Assembly (NCBI GenBank): GCA_016713325.1
Contig: JADJPJ010000084.1
Span: 62,001 to 126,000, forward strand
DNA from: Candidatus Flexifilum affinis
GTDB taxonomy: Bacteria; Chloroflexota; Anaerolineae; Aggregatilineales; Phototrophicaceae
DNA: 64,000 nucleotides
Direction of reading: 5' to 3'
Part shown: piece by piece, positions 26,301 through 36,200 of the stretch
Numbering within the stretch: position 1 is the stretch's first letter
How the letters are laid out: each line of letters opens with the position of its first letter
Program-made: the position numbers and the translations under genes
Notes under the pieces: model-generated
What the model was told of the DNA's origin: nothing
What the model saw: the letters and a program-made list of their open reading frames with translations, nothing else
Database searches by the model: none

Positions 26301-27453
26301 TTTCGAATACTGGCAGGATGTGCCGAATTCGCAGGCCGCCACACCGATTGTCCTGACATTGACGGAGAATCATCGTACGGATATTGACTTTGCGCTGGCT
26401 CTCGGCGGAAGCATTTCCGGGACAGTCCGGGCGGCGGAAGATAATGTGCCGCTTGCGGATATCTGGATCTGCGCCTTCCCATACAGTGTGACCTCGTTCG
26501 CCGATACGCCCCCGTGGTCCTGTGGGCAGACCCAGGCAAATGGAACGTATCTGCTGTCCGCGATAGCGGCAGGAAATCACCGTATCTGGCTCTTCCCCGA
26601 AGACCGGCTGCGGCTGTTCTACAGCAACTCCCCGACGTTTGCCGGCGCGACACCCGTGGCGGTCACGGCGGGCAGCACTACACCGGGCATCGACTTCTCG
26701 CTGCCACTGGCGGCCATCATCAGCGGCACGGTGACGGACGCCAACGGCCAGCCGATGAACGGCGTGACCGTCTCGCTGGCGGATGGCACCTATCCGGAGT
26801 GCAGCCAGAGCGATGGGACGTACCGAATCTGGGTGCCAGCCGGCCAGCACGTCGTCAATGCGGGCGCCGGGATGTGCAACAGCGAGATCGACTTCCCAAC
26901 GCAGTACTATCAGTGGGTCACGGCCGAAGGAGACGCGACGCCGGTGAATGCCGTCGTTGGCCAGACCACGCCGGACATTGATTTCACGCTTCAGGTGCGA
27001 CTCCTGGGCGAAGTCGTCCTCCAGGGGCACGGCGCCCCACCTGATCCACGCTGGGTTCAGGATCTGTCAGTCTCCGTCACCCCACCTGAGCCGGCGCCGT
27101 CCATTCCGTTCAACGTGACGACGGATGAAAATGGCGCCTTCAGCCTCAATGGTTTGGAGATAGGGCCGCAGCGTATCTGGATCAAGGGCGCTCACACGCT
27201 GGCCAACGCTGCCGACGTCGTGCTGCATTATGGCGATAACCTGGTCCAACTGGGCTTGCTGCGTGAAGGTGACGCCAATGACAGCAATGGCGTGACGATC
27301 GCCGATTTCTCACTCCTGGCCGCTTCCTTCAGCAAGGCCGTGGGCGATGCCGGCTACGACGCGCGCGCCGACTTCAACGATGATGATGTCGTGAATATCA
27401 GCGATTTCTCACTCCTGGCATCCAACTTCACCCAGTCAGGAGCAGAGCCTTAG
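23350..27453 (+). CDS. Fragment 8: Cna-B-like repeat array with C-terminal dockerin
   Basis: 1,367 aa, intact. About a dozen repeats of roughly 100 aa alternate two types: one with SISGTVTAADGTTPLANMRV, CTD(A/V)NGHYT and NAGGNDNWCGGS, the other with ITGHLYESDGTTPITSNAWV and GDYRVRAQGDGYAFEFY. A different beta-sandwich (VVLQGHGAPPD...RIWIKGAHTLANA) precedes a dockerin with two EF-hand loops, DANDSNGVTIAD and DFNDDDVVNISD. The ATG at 23350 is only a downstream restart; the native protein begins at 18131. Confidence 0.85.
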   Translation: MISGTVTDQVTGLPLANMNVAFEADGFGQMVCTDANGYSRSSIFLRLCPSASMPATAATPAAARLLTHSSGGRILPLTSDATVITLTSGDLERTNIHFTGPAGAISGTVRQEDGNTPMPNMEVWCCTPALATNTCGGSTHVPNSSGNYTPHNLPRNIPVKVSAGINNWCSGVTTICRNFGRRHSDWANAAVLTLTDAAPNQPNIDFTLELGGTISGHVYQSDGVTPVGAIASVDVTRYSDDSWVGSAPTDASGLFTIAGLTAGVYRVRGNAPGYAFEFYSNAVTREASQPVTVGASGTIIGIDFTLDQEGTVSGHITEEGGTTPLANVGVNVQLGGSGYDVAVSACTDVNGDYTLYNVPLNVPLKITASRDGWNWCASVPKVHIQEWWQNTPDFSAATPITLTLADPSETGVNFTLAVGGSITGHLYESDGATPITANASIDVEPLFNGAGVGIGVNSDGSYTIGGLAPGDYRVRANGNNYAWEYYDDAGQNGANADTVTVAAGATVPNIDFALGPGGSISGTVTAGDGVTPLANMRVDIDDHWVGTCTDANGHFTMSGLPLDTPLRVNAGGIDNWCGGSSDYVYEYWQDAPDSQTATPVILTMANRDRTGIDFALVLGGAITGHFYESDGTTLITSNAWVNVEPLFDGQAPGAGVEADGSYIIRAIPPGDYRVRAQGDGYAFEFYDEAGQNGSNAMTVTVVAGATVPNIDFTLDPGGSISGTVTAADGTTPLANMRVDIDNHWVGTCTDVDGHYTMPSLPLNQPLRVNAGGNDNWCGGSAEYVYEYWQDAPNSQAATPVILTLAERDRTDIHFSLVIGGTITGHLYESDGTTPITSNAWVNVEPLFDGQAPGAGVQPDGSYAIHGLATGDYRVRAQGDGYAFEFYNDAGQNGDNATIVTVVAGATVSGIDFALEPGGSISGKVTAADGTTPLANMRVDIDGVWAGTCTDANGHYTLSSLPLNQPLKVFAGGNDNWCGGSASYVFEYWQDVPNSQAATPIVLTLTENHRTDIDFALALGGSISGTVRAAEDNVPLADIWICAFPYSVTSFADTPPWSCGQTQANGTYLLSAIAAGNHRIWLFPEDRLRLFYSNSPTFAGATPVAVTAGSTTPGIDFSLPLAAIISGTVTDANGQPMNGVTVSLADGTYPECSQSDGTYRIWVPAGQHVVNAGAGMCNSEIDFPTQYYQWVTAEGDATPVNAVVGQTTPDIDFTLQVRLLGEVVLQGHGAPPDPRWVQDLSVSVTPPEPAPSIPFNVTTDENGAFSLNGLEIGPQRIWIKGAHTLANAADVVLHYGDNLVQLGLLREGDANDSNGVTIADFSLLAASFSKAVGDAGYDARADFNDDDVVNISDFSLLASNFTQSGAEP
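24898..26397 (+). repeat. Tandem DNA repeat with 600-bp period
   Basis: Units start at 24898, 25498 and 26098 (GGSISGTVTA or GGSISGKVTA), exactly 600 bases apart and in frame. Each unit encodes one repeat of each type. Units upstream (from about 24278) are more diverged and not in register. Homologous expansion of this kind can also cause assembly collapse. Confidence 0.85.
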
Positions 27454-27488
27454 CCTCCGATCACCTTTGGCGGTGAATGAGCGGTGTG

Positions 27489-27521
27489 AGAGGGGGGCGA
27501 GCGTTTGGCCCCCCTCTTTTT
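27489..27521 (+). terminator. Intrinsic terminator after the giant exoprotein gene
   Basis: Stem AGAGGGGGG / CCCCCCTCT with a loop of about 11 bases, followed by TTTTT. It lies 36 bases after the stop at 27453. Confidence 0.8.
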
Positions 27522-27566
27522 GCAGGCGAATCTCGGTACAGCAGGATTGTCCCGCGAAAAACAAAA

Positions 27567-27595
27567 TTGACCTGTAAAATAAACTATGCTATAGT
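27567..27595 (+). promoter_or_regulatory. Strong sigma-70-type promoter of rho
   Basis: TTGACC (27567-27572), 17-base spacer, TATAGT (27590-27595) with an extended TGC just upstream. Predicted transcription start is about 27602, giving a leader of about 260 bases before the rho ATG at 27866. The leader has no convincing gene. Long leaders are known for self-attenuation of rho in other bacteria, but no specific element is proven here. Confidence 0.8.
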
Positions 27596-27865
27596 GACTT
27601 CGATTGATGATCCATTCGTCAGTTATCACCCTTCTCTTGTCCTAAAGTCAGCGTCGTCCCAACCCATCCCCGCCAACATCCGGAGCGGCGATCAGGCGAG
27701 GGATGCAGCAGTCCCATCAACCCCAGGCAGACAGGAATTCTTGCGCTTGCATAATCGACAAAGCGCTCAATATATCGTGATAGGCCAACCCCGAAAGGAG
27801 ACAGGCGGCAAACGTCGTTGATCTCGCCCCTGTTGTACGACACCTCCGCCGAGTAAGAAAACATC

Positions 27866-29173
27866 ATGACCACTATGGACATTGCCACGCTAGACCGTAA
27901 AACGCTAGATGATCTCCGCGGGATGGCCCGTGAAGCCGGTATCGTCGGCTACAGCAAGCAGAAGAAACAGGATCTGATGCTCGCCCTGCTGCGCGACAAT
28001 GCCGAGAAACAGGGCTACAAGCTGCGCGGCGGTGTGCTGGAGATCGTCGATGACGGCATCGGCTTCCTTCGCGCCGAAAAGTATCTGCCTGGCCCGGAAG
28101 ACATCTACGTCAGCCAGACGCAGATCAAGCGTTTCAACCTGCGCACCGGCGACATGGTCGTCGGGCAGGTGCGCGCGCCGAAGGACTCCGAGAAATACTA
28201 TGGCCTGCTCCGCGTGGAGTCGGTCAATGGGCTGAACCCGGAAGAGGCGAAGAACCGTCCGAATTTCGAGGACCTCACGCCGATCTTCCCGCTGGAACGC
28301 TTCAACCTGGAGACCAACCCGCGCGTGCTCTCCACCCGCCTGCTCGATCTGGTCGCGCCAATTGGCAAGGGGCAGCGCGGCCTGATCGTCTCGCCTGCCA
28401 AGGCCGGTAAGACGACCGTCCTGAAGGACATCGCCAACGCCATCAGCCACAATTATCCCGACGTGCATCTGATGATGGCCCTCATCGGCGAGCGCCCGGA
28501 AGAAGTGACCGACATCGACCGCTCGGTCGAGGCCGAGGTGATTGCCTCCACCTTCGACGAGCCGATCCAGAACCATGTGCGCGTCGCCGAAATGGCCCTG
28601 AACCGCGCCAAGCGGCTGGTCGAGGTCCGGCGCGACGTGGTGCTGCTGGTGGACTCCATCACCCGCCTCACCCGCGCCTACAACCTGGTCGTGCCGCCCA
28701 GCGGCCGCACCCTCACCGGCGGCCTCGATCCGTCGGCCATTCATCCGCCGAAGCGGCTGTTCGGCGCGGCCCGTAACGTCGAAGAGGGCGGCAGCCTGAC
28801 CATTGTCGCCACCTGCCTGGTCAACACCGGCTCCAAGATGGACGATGCCATCTACGAGGAGTTCAAGGGCACGGGCAACATGGAACTGCACCTCAGCCGT
28901 CGCCTGCAGGAACGCCGCATCTTCCCGGCCTACGATGTCGAACAGTCGTCCACCCGCCGCGAGGAACTGCTCCTGGGCCCGGATGTCATCCAGCGCGTCT
29001 ATACCCTGCGCCGTATGTGGTCGCACCTCGCCGAGGACGCGGATATCGGTCCGGCCGGCGCGACGGAGCAGCTGCTGAACGCGCTGCGCCAGTACGACCA
29101 CAACGAGGAATTCCTCAACACGCTCAAGGCTTCTGGCGGCGGCGGCAGCAGCAACAATTCGCGCCACTTCTAG
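27866..29173 (+). CDS. rho: Transcription termination factor Rho
   Basis: 435 aa. An N-terminal Rho helical domain ([20 protein letters not shown]), an RNA-binding cold-shock-like domain ([40 protein letters not shown]), then the hexameric ATPase with Walker [10 protein letters not shown], Walker [18 protein letters not shown] and the Q/R-loop region. Length and all blocks are typical, with no insertion domain. The C-terminus is a short Gly/Ser/Asn tail. The ATG at 27866 has only a weak ribosome site (GTAAGAAAA); ATG 27875 is an alternative. It terminates untranslated transcripts. Confidence 0.97.
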   Translation: MTTMDIATLDRKTLDDLRGMAREAGIVGYSKQKKQDLMLALLRDNAEKQGYKLRGGVLEIVDDGIGFLRAEKYLPGPEDIYVSQTQIKRFNLRTGDMVVGQVRAPKDSEKYYGLLRVESVNGLNPEEAKNRPNFEDLTPIFPLERFNLETNPRVLSTRLLDLVAPIGKGQRGLIVSPAKAGKTTVLKDIANAISHNYPDVHLMMALIGERPEEVTDIDRSVEAEVIASTFDEPIQNHVRVAEMALNRAKRLVEVRRDVVLLVDSITRLTRAYNLVVPPSGRTLTGGLDPSAIHPPKRLFGAARNVEEGGSLTIVATCLVNTGSKMDDAIYEEFKGTGNMELHLSRRLQERRIFPAYDVEQSSTRREELLLGPDVIQRVYTLRRMWSHLAEDADIGPAGATEQLLNALRQYDHNEEFLNTLKASGGGGSSNNSRHF

Positions 29174-29193
29174 AGTAAGACAAAGCAACGTTT

Positions 29194-29244
29194 GTCCTCA
29201 CCACCGCCGAGTGAAGCTCGGCGGTGGTGAGGACTTTTTGTTTT
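29194..29244 (+). terminator. Perfect intrinsic terminator after rho
   Basis: An 18-bp perfect stem (29194-29211 with 29217-29234), loop TGAAG, then TTTTTGTTTT. It lies 20 bases after the rho stop and also separates rho from the convergent kinase gene ending at 29259. Confidence 0.92.
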
Positions 29245-29258
29245 CGGATTTCTGATCT

Positions 29259-32200
29259 TCACATCGTCGGTGGGGCGACGTTGTGGTTCTGGTTCTGCGT
29301 CAGAAGCTGCGTCACTGCAGCGTTCAGGTCGAGCGCCCGCCCCTCGGCCAGGGACGCCTCCAGCACGCTGCCGGAGAGTTCTTCGCGCAGGGTATGGGCC
29401 AGCGGGATCATCGCGTCGGCCAGGGCGGTGCCGCGATCGCTTGGGACGACCTTCTGCACCAGGCCGAGCAGGACCGCGGCCCGGGCCGGTTGTTCTTCGG
29501 CCAGCAGCCCGCGCGCCAACCCCAGCAGCGCCTCCATCGTCTCGTTCATCGCGCCTTGATCGGAGGACAGCTTGAGCGCGGACAGGAAGTGCACCCGCGC
29601 GTTCTTCGTCTCACCTTCCAGCAGGAAGAGATCGCCCAGATTGTTGTGAATGGTGGCGATGCTGCGCAGTTCGCCCGTTCGAGCGGCGATGTCCAGCGCC
29701 TCGCGGTAGAAATGCCAGGCCGCGGTATAGTCGAGGCGGCGCGCGGCCAGCAGACCCAGGTTACTCAGGCTGTCCGCCTGCCCGTTGCGATCGCCAATCC
29801 GGCGGCGCAGGGTGAGCGCTTCGTCAAAAAACAGCTCGGCGTCGATCAAAGCGCCCATGCGGTAGGCCAGCATGCCCAGGTTGTTGACAATGGCCGCTTC
29901 GGTGAACACGTCGCCGATCGAGCGGGCCAGGTCGAGCATCTGCTGGAAGATGGCGCGCGCGGCTTCCAGGCGGCCCTCGCGCGAATAGCTGAAGGCGATG
30001 CTGTTGACGGTGGCCAGTTCGCCGCTGGCATCGTTCAGGCGGCGGTAGAGCGTCCGACTGTCGAGCAGGGCCGTGCGAGCCAGGGTGTACTCGCTCTGCG
30101 CCAGCCGGACCATCCCCAGCGCGGTCAGGGCCTTGGCCAGGCCGGACAGGTAGTCGATTGACCGGCTCAGCCGGACCGCTTCTTCGGCTGTTTGCAGCGC
30201 TACGGTGAGCTGCTGCTGCCGCCAGGCGACGCTCGCCCAACTGGTGAGCGCATCGACCAGCGCCACCGAGTCGTTTATCTTCCGCGCGGCGTTGGCCGAA
30301 TCGGTGTACGACTGAAGGGCGGGGGCAAAATCGCTCTGCCGGGCCAGCGCATCCCCGACCAGCCGCAGCAGGCGCGGATAGCGCGCGTCGGCATCCGGGT
30401 CGATCACATTGATCGCCTGCTCCAGGACGGCCAGCGCACGCTTCAGCGACGCCTGCCGGATCAGCACTTCGGCGGCGGTCAGCGTGTACCGAATTTGCTT
30501 GTCGAATTCGCTGGCCTGCTGCCAGTGGTTGATCAGCGCATCGTAGTGCGCCACGTCGTCGGGGTAGATCTTCTCGATGGCTTCGGCGGCGCGCCGGTGC
30601 ATCATCACGTATTCTTCGGCGCTCAGCATCTCCAGCATGCCGTCGCGCAGCTTGTGATGGCTGAAGCGCCAGTTACCGTCGTCGTATTCCAGCACCGCGT
30701 TGTTGGCGCACACGGTGATCAGCCGGTCCATATCGCCGATCAGATCCCCGGCCAGCACCGGATCGATCACCCGGCCCAGCACGGCGATCTGTTTGAGCGC
30801 TGGAAGCAGCGTCTGGGGAATGCGGCCCAGCCGGTCTTTGACAACCGTCTGCATGCCGCCGACGATGACATCCACCGGCAGGGTGCGGTACATGACGTCG
30901 CGCAGCGACCCGGCTCGCTCGGCCAGGATGCGCATGAACTCCGTCAGGAAGAAGGCGTTGCCTTCGGTCTCGCGGTGCAGCGTCGTGGTGATCTCGGAGT
31001 CGGTGTCCACACCCCCGACCAGTGAGCGGATCAACTGCTCCGTCTCCTGCTGGGTGAGCCGGGGCAGGCGGATCAACTGCGCGCCGGGCACCTGCTCGAT
31101 CACCGTGTTGGGCTGGTCGTCGCGGAACGTCCCGACGATCATCACGGGAATGGGCGCGGCGGCCAGCCGGCGGATCAGCCACAGGTCTTCAGCCGCCCAC
31201 TGCAAATCTTCCAGCAGGATCAGCACCGGCCGGTTCTGGCTCTTGATCAGCTCAATCACTGTCTCGGCCAGCCGGAGCTGCTCGCCTTCACTGTCCAGGG
31301 CCGGTTCCTGGGGAATCTGTCGGCCCAGGCGGGCATCCAGAGTCGGCACGATGCGCTTGAGGGCCGCGATCATGCGATCGTCGAGGGGGGCATCCAGCGC
31401 CAGGCGCAGGATCGGATCGTGCCAGATAGCGTACGAGGCGCTGCCCGATTCCTCCGCCGAGCCGCGTGCCACCAGCCAGCCGTCGAGCAGCGCGTGAATG
31501 CGGAATTCGCCGAGCAGCCGCGACTTGCCGACGCCCGTCTCGCCGCCGATCAGTACCACTTCCGGGATGACCAGCTTTTCTCGGACGTCCAGCCCTTCCG
31601 AGCCTGGCGCCGACTCCGCGGCTTGACCTGGCGCTGACGCGGGCGATCCCTGACCGGGCAGCGAGGTTCCGTTGAGCGGCTTCGCACCGATCTGGCTGTC
31701 GGGCGTCGCCGGATGGACGCGGCGCAGGGTCGTCTTGAGTTCGACCATCTCGCGTTCACGCCCGACGAACGATGCCGACTGGAGCGCGCTGGTCAGCAGG
31801 AGCGGGTCCTCTTTGGGCATCGGCAGCGATAGCGCTGCGCACAGGTCGAGGATGACGGCATCGGCATCCGCATAACGCTCGCGCGGGTCGTTCATCATCA
31901 GGCGCAGCACGATGGCCGAGATTTCGGTCGGCGCGCGGTGCACCCCGATATAGCCGCTCAGAATGTCGGCGATCAGCTCCGACGGCTGCTTGGTGTTGAA
32001 CGGGTGGAAGCCGGCGAACAGCTCGAAGGCCAGGATGCCGGCGGCGTACAGATCGGTGCGGGTGGTGAGCGTCTCGCCGCGCACCTGCTCCGGGGACATA
32101 TAGGCGAGCGTGCCACTCATAATCCCGGACTCGATTCCGCCGCCGGCCGCCCGCTTGGACAGGCCGAAATCCAGCACCTTGACGATGCCGGACGGATCGA

Positions 32201-32663
32201 CCAGGACGTTGGTCGGTTTCAGATCGCAGTGGATGATCGAGCGGCGGTGCAGATACGAGAGCGCCTGGAGCATTTGAATGAACAGCAGGGCCCGCTGCTG
32301 GAGCGGCAGTCCTGCGCCGTAGGTCGTGATGGGACTGGCCTGGGAGATGAAGAGCGTCGTCAGGTACGGCATGCTCTCGTCGTCGAGGCCGAAGTCCAGC
32401 ACCGGCGTGATGTTCGGATGGCGCAGCCCGGCGTGCATGCGGAATTCTTCGGCCAGGCTCAGCAGCGACCGCCGGCGTGTGGCAGTCGACATGATGAGAC
32501 GGGTCTCCGGCCTGGCATATTCGGGAGACGTCGCGAAATGAAGTCGTTTGAGCGCAACGGTCTGGCCGGTCAGAAGATCGACGGCGGCATAGACGATGCT
32601 CGTGCCACCGCGTCCGATCTCCCCGGCAATATGGTAACGCCCGTCAAATAGCAATCGCGCCAA
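29259..32663 (-). CDS. Ser/Thr protein kinase with AAA ATPase and TPR domains (kinase B)
   Basis: About 1,134 aa. The kinase domain lies at the N-terminus: GRGGTSIVYAAVDLLTGQ, VALKRLHF (ATP Lys), catalytic IIHCDLKPTN (HCD in place of HRD), VLDFGLSK and GTLAYMSPEQVRG. A STAND-type AAA domain follows with GGETGVGKSRLL and LILLEDLQWA, then many TPRs in the C-terminal half. The TTG start at 32663 is preceded by GGGAGG, and the upstream ORF part (TPTPATRNYG) is low-complexity and unlikely. PknK/AfsR-like architecture: a signal-integrating cytoplasmic kinase. Paralogue of kinase A just upstream. Confidence 0.9.
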   Translation of the reverse strand: MARLLFDGRYHIAGEIGRGGTSIVYAAVDLLTGQTVALKRLHFATSPEYARPETRLIMSTATRRRSLLSLAEEFRMHAGLRHPNITPVLDFGLDDESMPYLTTLFISQASPITTYGAGLPLQQRALLFIQMLQALSYLHRRSIIHCDLKPTNVLVDPSGIVKVLDFGLSKRAAGGGIESGIMSGTLAYMSPEQVRGETLTTRTDLYAAGILAFELFAGFHPFNTKQPSELIADILSGYIGVHRAPTEISAIVLRLMMNDPRERYADADAVILDLCAALSLPMPKEDPLLLTSALQSASFVGREREMVELKTTLRRVHPATPDSQIGAKPLNGTSLPGQGSPASAPGQAAESAPGSEGLDVREKLVIPEVVLIGGETGVGKSRLLGEFRIHALLDGWLVARGSAEESGSASYAIWHDPILRLALDAPLDDRMIAALKRIVPTLDARLGRQIPQEPALDSEGEQLRLAETVIELIKSQNRPVLILLEDLQWAAEDLWLIRRLAAAPIPVMIVGTFRDDQPNTVIEQVPGAQLIRLPRLTQQETEQLIRSLVGGVDTDSEITTTLHRETEGNAFFLTEFMRILAERAGSLRDVMYRTLPVDVIVGGMQTVVKDRLGRIPQTLLPALKQIAVLGRVIDPVLAGDLIGDMDRLITVCANNAVLEYDDGNWRFSHHKLRDGMLEMLSAEEYVMMHRRAAEAIEKIYPDDVAHYDALINHWQQASEFDKQIRYTLTAAEVLIRQASLKRALAVLEQAINVIDPDADARYPRLLRLVGDALARQSDFAPALQSYTDSANAARKINDSVALVDALTSWASVAWRQQQLTVALQTAEEAVRLSRSIDYLSGLAKALTALGMVRLAQSEYTLARTALLDSRTLYRRLNDASGELATVNSIAFSYSREGRLEAARAIFQQMLDLARSIGDVFTEAAIVNNLGMLAYRMGALIDAELFFDEALTLRRRIGDRNGQADSLSNLGLLAARRLDYTAAWHFYREALDIAARTGELRSIATIHNNLGDLFLLEGETKNARVHFLSALKLSSDQGAMNETMEALLGLARGLLAEEQPARAAVLLGLVQKVVPSDRGTALADAMIPLAHTLREELSGSVLEASLAEGRALDLNAAVTQLLTQNQNHNVAPPTM

Positions 32664-33048
32664 GCGCTGTTGCCTCCCTGTTTCGGATTTGACCAGACTT
32701 ACTGACGCCTGTTGTACACCTCTGATTGTAACCCGTTGCTGCGCTTGTTTGGCAATAGCGGGCTGATCGCGCTGTCTGATGACGATCGCCCTCCGGTTAG
32801 TCCCGTAATTTCGAGTCGCCGGCGTCGGCGTCGGCTTGCTTCTTTTGGCCAGGATCGGTGCAGTTCCAGGGCCGAATGTTACGCGCTGGTACCAATGATA
32901 TAAGAACTTGCTTATCAGTACAATGAACGCTTTCCGATTCATAACATTTGCACACGGAGGCGCGGACAGGGACTGAAGCTCCCTTTCTCCCTACGTGCCA
33001 AGTTAGCGACTGATCGACGCTATCAGAATCGCGAAGGTCGCGTCGTCC

Positions 33049-33178
33049 GCCGGGTGTTAAAACACCCGGCTACCCGACAAGACAGGTCCACTAAAGGGAC
33101 CAAAAAACGCAAGCGTCGGGGAAGCCCCTTCAGTGGGCTTGTCGGTTGGTAGCCGAGGCGCTTTAGCCCTCGGCGGCC
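33049..33178 (-). repeat. REP-like multi-hairpin element, copy 2
   Basis: The same hairpin modules as 2451-2545, inverted: CCGGGTGTTAAAACACCCGG, GGTCCACTAAAGGGACC, GCCCCTTCAGTGGGC and CCGAGGCGCTTTAGCCCTCGG. It occupies the spacer between the two kinase genes; the rest of 32664-33258 has no supportable gene. Confidence 0.78.
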
Positions 33179-33258
33179 CTTGCAAGGCACTTGCTGGCAA
33201 GGCGGTTGCGGGGGAACAGGGCTTGGCGGATGAGGGGGTGAAACAACCGGATCAGGCT

Positions 33259-36200
33259 CTACAGGGGGTCGACCGCCACCATCACCGTGGAGGAATCCAC
33301 CTGCGCTTCCAGCAGATCGCTCACGATTGCATCCAGGTCCGCGCCCGCGTAGGTGGCTTTCGCGGCGGCCAGCGCTTCGACTCCCAGGACAGCACGAAGT
33401 CGTTCCAGGAGTGGCAGCAGCCAGAACTGCACCGTCTCGGCATCCGCCGCCGGGTAGGTCTCGGCGAACCCCGCCAGAGCCGCGCTGCGCGTGTGGGCGC
33501 CTTGCGCCTCGAAGACCTGCGCGCTGCGGATCACCAGTTCAGTCAGCGCCCGCTCGGCCCCGATCTGTCTGGCCAGCGCAAGCCCCTGGTGGATCGTCTT
33601 CCAGGCGGCCTTGAAGTTGCGCAGCATGATCTGCGGGGCGGCCAGCCCGGCCAGCGTGTCCGCTTCGCCATAGCGGTTGCCGGTCTCGCGGAAGGCGCGC
33701 AGTCCCTGCTCCATGAAATCGCAGGCCGACTCCCAGTCGCGCTGGTAGGTTGCCACACCGCCCAGGTTGGACAGGCACAGCGCCACCCCATAGCGATCGC
33801 CAATGTCGCGGAAGGCGCTCAGCGCCTGCTCGAAACAGCGCCGCGTCGTCGTCCAGTCCTGCTCGTAGGCCGCCAGAATGGCCAGATTGGTCAGCGATGC
33901 GGCCACCTGCTGCCGGTCGCCCACGGACTCGTAAAGATTGAGCGCGTTGGTGAAGCAGCGCCGCGCCAGCGCCCAATCGCCCTGCCGGTAGGTGGCATTG
34001 CCCAGTGTATTCAGGCTGCTGGCGATCGCCTCGCGATCGCCATAGGCGGTGGCCAGCGCCAGCGCCCGCTCGGCATCGGACTTTGCCTCGGCGAACGCGC
34101 CGCGCTGCCACTTGACGCGGCTGAGGCCGTTGAGCATGACGATGCGCATCCGGGGCTGCTCCGCCGCGGCCAACCCTTCGACATAGCTGGCGTGGGCCTC
34201 TTCGAGCGCGCCCATGTGCCCGTGAGCGCGGCCTCGATACTGGATCAGCTCCAGCCGGGTTTCGATCAGCTCCGGCTGATCCTTGGTGAGCGCCAGCCCC
34301 TGGGCGATCCACTTCAGCGCCCGGCCGTATTCGCCCGTCAGGTTGATCAGGATGTCGACCGTGCGCAGCAGGGAGGGCAGCGCGCGTTTGGGCTCACCGG
34401 CTCCCAGCCACTGCTCGGCCAGCCGCTCGTTGTAGGCGGCGTTGTCGGGGTACACCGTCTCGATGGCCTGGGCCACCACCCGGTGCAGCGCCGCGCGGTC
34501 GTCGGGGGTGAGTTCGGCGATCAGCGCCTCGCGCAGCTTCTCATGGCTGAAGCGCCAGACGTCGTCCACGCGCTGGAGCACGCTGGCATTGACGCACACC
34601 GTCAGCCATCGCTCCCACTCGTCCATCGTCGACTTGCTCGCGGTCACCAGCAGCTTGAGGTCGATGTGCACCCCGGCGATGGCGGCCAGATTCAGACCGG
34701 GCTGCGCCCAGATCGGCACGCGCGCCAGCCGCCGTTCGACGATGGTCTTGACGCCCTCGGTGAAGATAGACATGGGCAGAGTTCGTTCGCCGATGGCTCC
34801 CAGCGATCCGGCCTCTTCGGCCAGTGCCCGGACGATTTCCACCATGAAGAAGACGTTGCCGCCGCTTTCGCTGTTGAGCAGGTCGATCACCCTCGGCTTC
34901 TGCCCGGCCGTACCGAGCATCGCCCTGCTGAGCGCGGCGATCGCCGTCTCGTCCAGTCGGGCCAGGGGCAGATGAGTCATCTCCGGCAGGCGCTCGGGAA
35001 GCTGCGGCATTTCCTCAGTGCGGTAGCAGCCGACGATCAGCCAGGGCTGTTCCGTGACGAAGTGCAGAAGCTGGCGCAGCGGGTCCAGGCTTTCGTCGGC
35101 CCAGTGCAGATCTTCGAGGATGAGCAGGATGGGCTGGCCCTGCTGCTTGAAGACATCCACGATGGTCATGACCAGGCGCTGCTGCGCGCTGCTGCCGGTC
35201 ATCTCCGGTGGCTCCGGCACGGCCCGACCGATCAACTGGGCGATGTCCGGCACGATCGCCTTGAGCACGCCCGCTTCGAAGTCGCTCAGCGTCGTGGTCA
35301 GCGCCAGCCGCCGCATGACCTCGCGCCAGTACTGGAAGGGCAGCGAACCTTCTGCTACGCCATGCCCACGCAGCACCAGCGCGCCTTCGATCATCGCGTG
35401 AATGCGCAGCTCGTCGAGCAGGCGCGACTTGCCGACGCCGCTTTCACCGCCGATCAGCCAGCCGCTGCCGCGCCCTGCCCGCGCTTCGGCCAGCCCCGCT
35501 CTCAGCCTGCCCAGCTCGACAGCCCGACCGGTGAACGGGGGCATTTGCAGGAAGCTCTCGCGAACTTCCTTGCTCTCCTGCACGATCGAGAAGTCTTCCA
35601 CGGCGGATTGCAGCGCCTGGATGGCCGCCTCGGCGCTCTGCGGACGGAGGGCCGGGCTTTTCTGCAACAGCTTGCCGATCAGCGCCGCCAGACCGCTCAC
35701 ATCCGGCTCGGACGGTTGGATTGGCAGGATCGGCCGCGTATCGGTCAGTGGCAGCGGCTCGACGACCGGCAGAGTAGGCGGGTCCCTGGGCGTATCGCTC
35801 TCCAGCATCGGTCTGCGCCCCTGGGCGGACAGGTGCGTCGTGTTCTCGTTGTTGGACGACGGGGCGCTGGAGTCGCCGTTCCTGGCCCGCAGCGACAGCA
35901 GTTTGAGATCCGGCGTTTTGTAGAGAATGCTGCGCACCAGTTCGCTGATGTCTTCGGCGCGGAATGGATGCACGCCGCTGATCAGCTCGTAGGTGATCAT
36001 GCCGACCGCGTAGAGATCGCTGAGCGCACTGGCGGTGGAGTCGGACAGCAGTTCCGGGGCCATGTAGTCCAGGGTGCCGGCCGTGCTGCTTGGCTGATCG
36101 CCGGAGATAGCCAGTCCGAAGTCGAGCACTTTCACCTGCCCGGTCGTCGTGACCAGGACGTTGCGTGGCTTGAGATCGCGGTGGACGATGCCGCGCCGGT

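Larger units (their letters stand above)
18131..27453 (+). pseudogene. Giant secreted subtilisin-propeller-lipase-dockerin protein, broken by indels
   Basis: Read across frame changes, 18131-27453 encodes one exoprotein of about 3,100 residues. In order: signal peptide, protease propeptide, S8 subtilisin domain, TolB-like beta-propeller, alpha/beta-hydrolase (lipase) domain, beta-sandwich region, cadherin-like (VLANDTD) domain, a long series of Cna-B/carboxypeptidase-regulatory repeats and a C-terminal dockerin. At least eight frame changes lie between 18640 and 23349, several within a few dozen bases near 19430-19500, while 23350-27453 is intact. A ribosome site GAGG lies 8 bases before ATG 18131, and a terminator follows at 27489. 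Real decay or local sequencing error cannot be told apart here. Confidence 0.75.

Noticed and set aside
24898..26397. Regular 600-bp repeats as a possible CRISPR or satellite
   Set aside because: The units are coding, in frame and 600 bases long, far larger than CRISPR repeats, with no spacers.
23779..27030. Open frame of 1,083 codons on the minus strand
   Set aside because: It is the antisense of the Cna-B repeat array; the plus frame has clear domains and a dockerin, and the minus frame has a repetitive, Arg-rich composition without any domain.
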